In this document: piece by piece, positions 57,517 to 64,000 of the stretch
Layout: each line of letters starts with the position of its first letter
Numbering within the stretch: the first letter of the stretch is position 1
Assembly (NCBI GenBank): GCA_963768075.1
Contig: CAVYHD010000051.1
Coordinates: 452,889 to 516,888, forward strand
Origin: QHXW01 sp963768075
GTDB lineage: Bacteria > Acidobacteriota > Terriglobia > Bryobacterales > Bryobacteraceae
Direction: 5' to 3'
Length of the DNA stretch: 64,000 nt
The notes under the pieces: model-generated
Databases searched by the model: none
Told to the model about the DNA's origin: nothing
Seen by the model: only the letters and a program-made list of their open reading frames with translations
Translations under genes and position numbers: made by a program

Positions 57517-58418
57517 CTACGCGCGGGATGCTTTTCCTCGATACGCCGGCAAAAAGAGTTCGGCAACGAAAGTTTCTAGAGTGGTCGGAGTCGTGTTGGC
57601 TGCAGAGCGCAGTTCAAGCATCTTCATGTGTCCCGAATTGAGCGCATCAGCCATCTCCAGCAACAGGTCTGCCATATTCGACGACATCCCTATCTGCATA
57701 AGCACGGGCTTTAACTGCGCCGCGGGTACGAGTCTATATACAAGGTCATCCTTGCCAATCGCCGCGCCCACGATCTTCGCAACTTCCGCATAAGTGACGT
57801 CGCGAGCCCCTTGCAGTTCGTGCGTGCTTTTTCCGACGAAATCCAATTTCAATAAGGCTTTGGCCGCAAAGGCGCCGATATCCCGCGTTGCGATCATCGG
57901 CAAGGGCAAGTCCTCTTTGACGGGCCGGCCATACTCCCGATGGATTTAATCACGCCGACCTGGGGCAGAAGGTTTTCCATGAAGTAGCCCGCTCTCAGGA
58001 AAAGGGCATTTAGCCCGGGAGTTGCTTCGAGTTTCTTTTCAAGACTGTGCAGCCCGGCGACGGGACCCGTTCCATGCGATTTGTCCGCGCCGAAGCTGCT
58101 CAGAACAACCGCATACTTTATCCCGTTCTTCTCGATCGCGGAGCGCAAAGCATCGCTCACCCTCTCTTCGTAGGCGCGAACGTCCGGCGCAGCAATATTA
58201 GGAGGGATCATCGCGTACACGGCCTTTGCGCCTGCAAACGCGTTCGTGAGCGCACCGGCATCGGTCGCATCAGCGATGAATGATTCCGCACCCTTCTGCG
58301 TGAACCGTTCCAGCCGCTGCGGGTCCCGCCCCACAACACGCACCTTCTCTCCCTCTGCCAACAATCTCTCTGCTACCACGCTTCCAGTGTTTCCTGTGGC
58401 CCCTGTAATCACGTACAT
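57517..58418 (-). pseudogene. NmrA/atypical SDR NAD(P)-binding protein, one frameshift
   Basis: ATG 58418 (GAGGAGGA upstream): MYVITGATGNTGSVVAERLL is the NAD(P) loop; VVLSSFGADKSHGTGPVAGL and LNALFLRAGYFMENLL follow. Near 57910 the frame changes to PMIATRDIGAFAAKALL and continues to FLPAYRGK. About 300 codons when joined. The NmrA group acts as redox sensor or quinone reductase. Confidence 0.82.
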
Positions 58419-58724
58419 GGCTTCCTCCTCGTCGGTAACCTACGGCAAACTTCTTCGCTCTTGTTGATGCCTGTCCGGCTTCCCTGGATTCAGTGCCAGC
58501 CCTCCTGCCCGCTTGGTGCCAAGCCTTAAGCTTCCGGATCGTGTGGTTGGAACGACCACGCAAAAAGACATTTGGCGCGGCGCCTCACAATGGCCGTAGA
58601 ACTGAACTCCCACAGCCCGCCAAGTCCTTTTATACCGGCCAATGTTCTTGGTGAGGGGCTCGCGTCTCTTAACGGAAAGCAGTATTCTTCTTCTTCCGAA
58701 AATAGCCCTGTGCTGGATTGACGG
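58419..58724. other. Gap before the IS110 element
   Basis: No gene seen. It includes the likely right end of the IS110 element (the transposase 3' side), whose exact boundary I cannot fix. Confidence 0.4.
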
Positions 58725-59990
58725 TCAGTTGCCTGTGGCTGAGGCAGCAGGGCGTGGGGAAGAGACCGCTATGCCGAGTATTCCGAGTCGACGGATATGA
58801 TGGCGAATCATCCGCTCCTTTTGACGTTGGTTGAGAACTGGTGCCTGTTTATCCTGGTAGGCCTGTCCGGTGAGGAGAGCTTGATAGACAAGAATCAACA
58901 ACGTGTGAGCGATAGCCACGACAGCCGGTGACTTCTTACCCCCAGACTTGGTGGTAATCCGCCAGAACTTTTCCTTGATGAAGCAGTTCTTCTTTGCCGA
59001 CGCGGCCCAGGCGCACTCGGTCAGAGTGCCACGTAGCCACCGGTTGCCGCCGGTGGTGTGACTGCTCTTATTCTTGCCCGCGCTCCGATTGTTGCCCGGA
59101 CAAATTCCGGCCCAAGAGCTGATGTGCTTCTCCGATGGAAACTGGGTCATATCCGCTCCAGTTTCCGCCAGAATGGCGGCAGCGCTGGTCTCCTGCAACC
59201 CAGGCACGCTTTGCACCAACTGCCATTGCGGTTCCAGATGCGCTTCCCGAATCTGCATCGCAATGTCTTGGTCCAACTGCTCGATCTGCTCCTCCAGAAA
59301 GCGCATATGATCCACGCTATAGCGGATCATGCGGCGGTGGTGGTCACTCATCTGATGCCCTTCCAAGGCCGCGATCATCTCGGGGATCTTCTTCTTCGCA
59401 CGACCCTTGGCAAACTGCGCAATCTCCTCCGGCTTAGCTTGGCCCTGCAACAGTGCTTCCAGCATCAACTGACCGGAAACGCCGAACAGGTCCGTGAGCA
59501 CGTTGCCCAGCTTCACGTTGGCATCTTCGAGCACCTTCTGCACCCGATTCCGCTCGCTGGTCCCAGCGCCGAGTAGCCGCTTGCGGCGCCGCGTCAAGTC
59601 CCGTAACTCGCGGATCGCCCGTGGCGGAATGAAACTCGGATGAATCATGGCATGCCGCAGCAGATGCGCCAACCACCAGCCATCCTTGTTATCCGTTTTG
59701 TGCCCTTTGCGGTTCTTTACTTCCTGCGGATTCGCCAGGTACACCTTCACCCCATCTTCTAACACGTTAAACACCGGCTTCCAGTACGAGCCGGTGCTTT
59801 CCATCACCACATGGGTGACTTCTTGTTGCTTCAGCCAATCTCGCAACGCTTGTAGCTCCGCTCGGATCGTACCGAACTTCCGGATCTCGACCTGGGGTTC
59901 CCCCTTTAATGGCCCCACCATGACACAGACGCTCAAAAACTTCTTGCCGACGTCGATTCCAGCACACCGCTCGATGGCTGCAGAGATCAT
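58725..59990 (-). CDS. IS110-family transposase (DEDD recombinase)
   Basis: 421 residues. The RuvC-like N-terminal domain has the acidic residues D13 (AGIDVGKK), E64 (VVMESTGSYW), D100 and D103 (HKTDNKDGWW). A coiled coil follows. The C-terminal Transposase_20 domain has QLVQSVPGLQETSAAAILAE and GICPGNNRSAGKNKSSHTTGG, with the conserved serine around 309-310. Complete and unbroken, so probably active. IS110 enzymes are guided by a bridge RNA encoded in the non-coding end of the element; here the upstream leader is 59991-60250. Confidence 0.95.
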   Translation of the reverse strand: MISAAIERCAGIDVGKKFLSVCVMVGPLKGEPQVEIRKFGTIRAELQALRDWLKQQEVTHVVMESTGSYWKPVFNVLEDGVKVYLANPQEVKNRKGHKTDNKDGWWLAHLLRHAMIHPSFIPPRAIRELRDLTRRRKRLLGAGTSERNRVQKVLEDANVKLGNVLTDLFGVSGQLMLEALLQGQAKPEEIAQFAKGRAKKKIPEMIAALEGHQMSDHHRRMIRYSVDHMRFLEEQIEQLDQDIAMQIREAHLEPQWQLVQSVPGLQETSAAAILAETGADMTQFPSEKHISSWAGICPGNNRSAGKNKSSHTTGGNRWLRGTLTECAWAASAKKNCFIKEKFWRITTKSGGKKSPAVVAIAHTLLILVYQALLTGQAYQDKQAPVLNQRQKERMIRHHIRRLGILGIAVSSPRPAASATGN

Positions 59991-60250
59991 CTTCGTACTC
60001 CTGTCTTGGCCGGAGAGCAGCTGACGTCTTTAGGGATATCTTCTTCCTCGGCTCAACTGCTCCATTCGGGGGTTCTTCACGTCAAACCTGACCAGTTTCG
60101 TTCTCGGGACGGACTAAGCGCCATTCAAGAATCCGGTCGCCCTCCCCGGCCGTTCTCCATCCTACCCAGTTACCGCCGCCTATTTTCATCAGCGGGGGTG
60201 GCCAGGCTTAGCGGTCATATGGTTTCGTTCGAGACTGACTTTAGCGGAGG
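59991..60250 (-). ncRNA. Candidate bridge-RNA region of the IS110 element
   Basis: Non-coding stretch of about 260 bp immediately upstream of the IS110 start on its own strand, before the next cassette. IS110 elements (non-IS1111 group) encode their bridge RNA in exactly this position. No open frame of interest is seen. I did not establish the fold or the target- and donor-binding loops, so this is a position-based call. Confidence 0.45.
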
Positions 60251-60310
60251 GTGAAGGCCCGGCCAGCAGATCGACACTTTGCCAGAGAACGGTCAGCGGC
60301 GGGCCTTCAC
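60251..60310. promoter_or_regulatory. Inverted repeat upstream of the recombinase-primase cassette
   Basis: GTGAAGGCCCG at 60251-60261 and its exact inverse at 60300-60310, 38 bp apart, 60 bp before the first cassette gene. Could be an operator, the core of a recombination site or the left end of the element. Confidence 0.5.
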
Positions 60311-60370
60311 GCCAGCCGTGATACTGTTTATCGCACTGCCAGAGGCGAAAGACAACATCGAGCCGGGGTG

Positions 60371-60826
60371 ATGGTGATCCCATTGGATCTTCTGCCGCGG
60401 CGATGTCCAGTCTGCCGTGACGACACGATCATCGGCCACGGCCGGCGACTCCGTCAGAGCCACGACGACCGACACGCAGGCATCTGGGTGCGGCGGGGAG
60501 TCTGTCACCCGTGCAGCAAGACCTTCACGATCTTGCCGGATTGGCTGGCGCCGACCGGGCACTACAGCCTGCATTGTCGACAGCAGGCCTGTGAGCGGAT
60601 CGGCGCCGGTGAGTCTGCCGAACAAGCCGCACCGCACTGCAAGGATCCGACACGCTTGCCCGATCCATCCACCTTGCGTCGATGGGCACAACGGCGACTG
60701 CTCAGTGTGTGGTGTTGGGTGCGGGCCGGAGGTCAAGGCGAGCACTTTTTGCGAGCACCCACCATTGTTGCCTGGGATCTGAGCGCGCTCTGCCGTATTC
60801 TGCCGATCGAGGCAAGAGGTCCGTGA
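60371..60826 (+). CDS. Zinc-ribbon DNA-binding protein (DUF6431-like)
   Basis: 151 residues from ATG 60371. A four-cysteine zinc ribbon (C12, C15, C45, C48; CPVC and CHPC) is followed by IWVRRGVC and KTFTILPDWLAPTGHYS. A helix-turn-helix-like part comes next, with LPDPSTLRRWAQRRL. This is the layout of the N-terminal part of some DDE transposases, but there is no catalytic domain. The frame extends upstream to 60251 without support. Its TGA overlaps the GTG start of the primase gene (GTGA). Confidence 0.75.
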   Translation: MVIPLDLLPRRCPVCRDDTIIGHGRRLRQSHDDRHAGIWVRRGVCHPCSKTFTILPDWLAPTGHYSLHCRQQACERIGAGESAEQAAPHCKDPTRLPDPSTLRRWAQRRLLSVWCWVRAGGQGEHFLRAPTIVAWDLSALCRILPIEARGP

Positions 60827-61794
60827 ATCGCCAAGCTCTCGACGAGTTGAAACAGCAGATTCCGCTGCTGGACTATCTGCAGGCGCATGATTGGCAGCCG
60901 GCGCGACCACTCAGCCGCGGTCGATGGATGGGACTGTGTCCGCTGCACGCCGATCACAAACCAAGTTTCTTGGTGGATTCCGGCAAGAGCCTGTTCTACT
61001 GCTACGGCTGTGGTCGCGGTGGTGACGTGATTCGCTTTGCCGAACTCTATCACCAGGTGCAGTTCCCACAAGCCTTGGCGTTGCTCCGCCAATGGTGCGG
61101 TGTGGAGCCTGTGTTACAGGAGACGGCACGTTTCTATGGCCTTCAGTTACACCGCCACGGTGAGGCAGTTGAATATCTGCATCAACGCGGACTCCGCTCG
61201 CCGGAACTGATCGAGCACATGCGGATCGGTTACGCGCCCGGCGGTTGCTTGCGGGGTTGGCTGGCGCAGTTGGGCTACCCGCTCCAGACCCTGCGTCAAG
61301 CCGGTTTGGTCACTGCCGTTGGCTACGACGCCTACGTGCGTCGCATCGTCTTTCCCCTGGAAGGCAACCTTTATGGCCGCAGCCTTTCGGACTCGGCGCC
61401 GCCTCACCGATTCTTGCCGGGCACTAAGGGTGGCCTGTACGCCTGGGAGCAAGTCCGGCGATATCCAGAAGTGATTCTGGTCGAGGGCCTGTTCGACTAC
61501 GCCGTGTTGTGGCAGGCCGGATTTCAAAACGTCACCTGCTCGCTGGGAACCCATCTCAATGCGCGCCAGTTTCGGCAACTCTGCGACGGCCCTCGAACCG
61601 TCCATGTGACCTTTGATGCGGACGGCAATGACAGTGGCCAACAGGCCGCACAGTGGCTCTCACGAAGTCTTCGGGAACACGGCATAACGGCTCGCCTGGT
61701 CTCACTGCCTGAGAGCCACGACCCCAACAGCTTCTTCGTCGCTGGCGGCAGTGCGCAACAGTTTCAACACCTGTTGGATCGGGCTTGCCTGTGA
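60823..61794 (+). CDS. CHC2 zinc-finger / TOPRIM primase-like protein
   Basis: 323 residues from GTG 60823. CHC2 zinc motif: C39, H42, C60, C63 (GLCPLH ... YCYGCG). The TOPRIM part has E221 and D225 (VEGLFDYAVL) and the DxD pair D265/D267 (FDADGNDSG). It is like DnaG without the helicase-binding C-terminus and with a shortened core. Would make primers on single-stranded DNA. The start overlaps the stop of the zinc-ribbon gene; its own TGA overlaps the next GTG. Confidence 0.88.
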   Translation: MNRQALDELKQQIPLLDYLQAHDWQPARPLSRGRWMGLCPLHADHKPSFLVDSGKSLFYCYGCGRGGDVIRFAELYHQVQFPQALALLRQWCGVEPVLQETARFYGLQLHRHGEAVEYLHQRGLRSPELIEHMRIGYAPGGCLRGWLAQLGYPLQTLRQAGLVTAVGYDAYVRRIVFPLEGNLYGRSLSDSAPPHRFLPGTKGGLYAWEQVRRYPEVILVEGLFDYAVLWQAGFQNVTCSLGTHLNARQFRQLCDGPRTVHVTFDADGNDSGQQAAQWLSRSLREHGITARLVSLPESHDPNSFFVAGGSAQQFQHLLDRACL

Positions 61795-62834
61795 GATACC
61801 GTGTCACCCAACAGCACGAACTGAGCCACGCACACAGTCCGTTTCGCGTGGTCGCGCAGAGCGGCCGGGAAGTGGATTGGATCAATCGATATCTGGACCA
61901 GCAGCGAGTCCGTGGCGTGGCCGATTCCACACTTCGTAGTTATGCCCACGATCTACTCCACTTCCTCCGCTGGTGGGCGGCCGCGCATCACACCTCTACG
62001 ATCACCCAACAGGCCCTTACCGAATCCACATTCCTCGACTACATTCGCTTCCAGGTCAATCAGAATCCGCCGCCGGCTGCCCAAAGCATCAATCGTCGGG
62101 TAGGGACCGCTGAGCGTGCCATGCGGTGTGAGTTTCCCCAAGCCGCACATCTGTTAGCGCCCAGCTTCCAGAACTGGTACTGGCGACAATCACGGCTGGG
62201 CTATGGGCGGCCACGTCCGGCGCTGACTCAGTTGCGGGTCAAGACACCCAAACGCGTGGTTGTGCCGTTGTCGGTTGAGGAGGTGGCCCGCTTCTGGTCC
62301 AGCTTCCGCACGTCGCGCGACGTGGCCATCGTCGGTCTGATGTTACTGCATGGTTTGCGGTCCTGCGAAGTCCTAGCGCTCGACCGCGAGGACGTCCAGT
62401 TCCCGGACGCGCAGATCCGGGTCCAGGGCAAGGGCAAAAGGATTCGCGTGCTGCCGCTGGCGCGCGAAACCGTGGAACTGCTCGAGCACTACCTATGCCT
62501 GGAACGACCGGCAAACTGTGGGCAGGCTTTATTCGTTTGTCTCAAAGGGCCGTCTCGCGGCCACCGCATGACACCCGCCGGTCTGCGTTCCCTGTTTCGT
62601 CATCACCGCCAGACCACGAGCGTGACCCAGGCGAACGCGCACAGGTTTCGACACACGTTTGCTTCCGACATGATCCGCGCGGGCATTAGCCTCCCGGCAC
62701 TGATGCAGCTCATGGGGCATGCCCAGATTCAAACCACGCTGGTCTACATTCAACTCACTCCACAAGACGTCTGGGAACAATACGCTCGCGCAGTTGCCCG
62801 GCTTACCCGGCACGTTCCGCCGTCGCAGTCATGA
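61791..62834 (+). CDS. Tyrosine recombinase 1 (XerC/D-like)
   Basis: 347 residues from GTG 61791. N-terminal SAM-like core-binding domain with STLRSYAHDLLHFLRWW. Catalytic residues: R190 (HGLRSCEV), lysine in VQGKGKRIR (214-216), H284-R287 (HRFRH), H310 (GHAQIQTT), Y319 (TTLVYIQL). All six are in place. Its TGA overlaps the ATG of the second recombinase (ATGA). Confidence 0.92.
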   Translation: MRYRVTQQHELSHAHSPFRVVAQSGREVDWINRYLDQQRVRGVADSTLRSYAHDLLHFLRWWAAAHHTSTITQQALTESTFLDYIRFQVNQNPPPAAQSINRRVGTAERAMRCEFPQAAHLLAPSFQNWYWRQSRLGYGRPRPALTQLRVKTPKRVVVPLSVEEVARFWSSFRTSRDVAIVGLMLLHGLRSCEVLALDREDVQFPDAQIRVQGKGKRIRVLPLARETVELLEHYLCLERPANCGQALFVCLKGPSRGHRMTPAGLRSLFRHHRQTTSVTQANAHRFRHTFASDMIRAGISLPALMQLMGHAQIQTTLVYIQLTPQDVWEQYARAVARLTRHVPPSQS

Positions 62835-63979
62835 AACCAAAACGTCTTCCGCTCCCCACACATCCTCTGATGAAGCTCTTCCGGTCAGCGGCGGAATCGG
62901 TGACGACTGCGCTCGGGGATTCCTCGGTCACCGCCTATCGCGGAACGGTCCGGCTCTTTCTGACTTATCTCGGCGCTCGATATCCTGCGGTTCAGTCGCT
63001 CGATCAACTGCGCCGCGATCCCCATATCCTTGGTTGGCTGGCCTTTCTGCGGTCGCACCACCCACCACTGGCTACGATCACACGCGCGAACCGTGTGATC
63101 TACCTGCGCTGTATGCTGGAAGAACTCGCCTGGACCCAACAACTCCCCGCCCTGGCCCATCTGCTCGGTCGTGATGACGTTCCCCGCAAGGAACACCATC
63201 TGCCGCGCCCTTTGACCCCGGAGCAGGATCAACTGATCCAGCGGGAATTACTGCGCCGCAATGACCTACTCACTAATGCCCTGCTACTTCTCCGTCACAC
63301 CGGCATGCGCATCGGCGAATGTGTCGATCTCTCCTTCGATTGCTTGCGCCCTCTCGGGCCCGACCAGTGGGCCATCCATGTCCCGCTGGGCAAGCTCAAA
63401 ACCGAACGCTGGGTTCCCGTGGACTCTATGGTCTGTCAATTGGTCGAACGGATCCGTTCTCTGCGTCCGCCAACTGCCCCCAAGACCGGCCGTTTACTAT
63501 TGTTCCGGCCGCGTGGCCGCTACATGTTGGTTCGCAGGCTCCGTGCTGCACTGCGGGAGGTTGTGTCGGCGGTCGGAATTACCGCCCGCATCGTTCCGCA
63601 CCAATTTCGACACACTTACGGAACGGAGATGCTGCGGGCCGGCGTCAGTTTTGCGGCTGTTATAAAACTCCTCGGCCACAAGAGTCCGCACATGACTTTG
63701 GAGTATCTCGAGATCACCCAACAGGATCTCCAGCGCGAGTTCCACCTCGCCCTCTCCCATCCCAGGCATCTGGTGCCATCTCACACCATCTCGTCTGGTC
63801 CCCCGCCACGTCCAGATTTGTCGAGCCTGATTGCTTCATTAATGACTGCTCAGCACGTTCTGGAAATGTACCGTCGTAACGTTGCCGACAATGCTGTCCG
63901 CCGCCTTCTCGATCGCCTTGCCAATCGCATCCTAAAGATTCTCGCCGAAACCACCAAACTCAACCCACCCGAAAAATAG
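62831..63979 (+). CDS. Tyrosine recombinase 2
   Basis: 382 residues. Catalytic R160 (HTGMRIGEC), lysine in GKLKTER (188-190), H257-R260 (HQFRHTYG), H283 (GHKSPHMT), Y292 (TLEYLEI). It differs strongly from recombinase 1 outside these boxes and has an extra C-terminal helix region (about 340-382). Complete, ending at TAG 63977-63979, 21 bases before the window end. Pairs of unlike tyrosine recombinases occur in Tn554-type elements. Confidence 0.92.
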   Translation: MKPKRLPLPTHPLMKLFRSAAESVTTALGDSSVTAYRGTVRLFLTYLGARYPAVQSLDQLRRDPHILGWLAFLRSHHPPLATITRANRVIYLRCMLEELAWTQQLPALAHLLGRDDVPRKEHHLPRPLTPEQDQLIQRELLRRNDLLTNALLLLRHTGMRIGECVDLSFDCLRPLGPDQWAIHVPLGKLKTERWVPVDSMVCQLVERIRSLRPPTAPKTGRLLLFRPRGRYMLVRRLRAALREVVSAVGITARIVPHQFRHTYGTEMLRAGVSFAAVIKLLGHKSPHMTLEYLEITQQDLQREFHLALSHPRHLVPSHTISSGPPPRPDLSSLIASLMTAQHVLEMYRRNVADNAVRRLLDRLANRILKILAETTKLNPPEK

Positions 63980-64000
63980 GCAGACATTAGCCGGTTAAGT

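Larger units (their letters stand above)
60251..63979 (+). mobile_element. Four-gene zinc-ribbon/primase/twin-recombinase cassette
   Basis: Four intact genes in one direction, joined by 4-bp stop/start overlaps (GTGA, GTGA, ATGA). They are a Zn-ribbon DNA-binding protein, a CHC2/TOPRIM primase-like protein and two different tyrosine recombinases. The content is that of a mobile element or integrative unit. The left edge is taken as the inverted repeat; the right edge lies beyond the window. It abuts an IS110 element. Confidence 0.55.

Noticed and set aside
60251..60370. Longer start for the zinc-ribbon gene at 60251
   Set aside because: The extra 40 codons overlap the inverted repeat and have no motif; the ATG at 60371 fits the core domain.

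Overview
The window reads as chromosomal DNA of an Acidobacteriota bacterium, most likely of the Solibacter/Bryobacter kind. This is inferred from gene content: an Oar-like TonB receptor with an N-terminal carboxypeptidase-type repeat domain, a solitary MacB/FtsX-type permease of the kind duplicated in acidobacteria, remnants of a PD40-repeat kinase and of a VWFA-related protein, a PEP-CTERM protein, and high GC. There is no rRNA to confirm it. One tRNA (Glu, CTC) is present.

Layout. 1-1489: 5' part of a TonB-dependent receptor running off the left edge, then a decayed stretch. 3-8 kb: P-loop kinase-like protein, PEP-CTERM protein, a TetR/azoreductase/DoxX detoxification module (azoreductase frameshifted), sulfotransferase-like protein. 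8.5-10.8 kb: intact ergothioneine pair egtB-egtD. 10.9-13.8 kb: MFS transporter coupled to a TPR protein. 13.9-16.5 kb: tRNA-Glu followed by an integrase remnant, a ParE/ParD-like toxin-antitoxin pair and other island debris. 16.6-25.7 kb: a two-component system divergent from an RND efflux operon (DUF190, TolC, MFP, RND pump), with a 62-bp palindrome in the divergent promoter. The regulators are intact, but the efflux genes carry about nine frameshifts. 25.8-47 kb: a long run of stress and detoxification genes: a thioredoxin-reductase-like fusion with a cyclic-nucleotide-binding domain, MFS drug pump, two near-identical VOC proteins, two DJ-1/PfpI proteins, a metallo-beta-lactamase-fold hydrolase, UBP zinc finger (one intact, one decayed), cytochrome P460, quinone-oxidoreductase-like enzyme, general stress protein, DoxX, a MOSC/ferredoxin-reductase fusion, baeRF, 3-methyladenine glycosylase, a second and broken egtB/egtD locus, a redoxin and an aldo/keto reductase. 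47-58.5 kb: a GAF/sigma-54-activator derivative with its Walker motifs deleted, the acidobacterial-type permease, SDR, ROK-type glucokinase, carboxylesterase, DHFR-like and NmrA-like proteins, mixed with transposase and gene remnants.

58.7-64 kb is the mobile end: an intact IS110-family transposase with a non-coding leader (where IS110 elements encode a bridge RNA), then a tightly coupled four-gene cassette of zinc-ribbon protein, CHC2/TOPRIM primase-like protein and two tyrosine recombinases, all with 4-bp stop/start overlaps. It is intact while much of the rest is decaying, and it is the best candidate here for a little-described mobile system.

Single-base frameshifts recur across the window (at least 20). 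Codon structure is preserved on both sides, so they are either recent inactivation or uncorrected indels in the assembly; the sequence alone cannot separate these.
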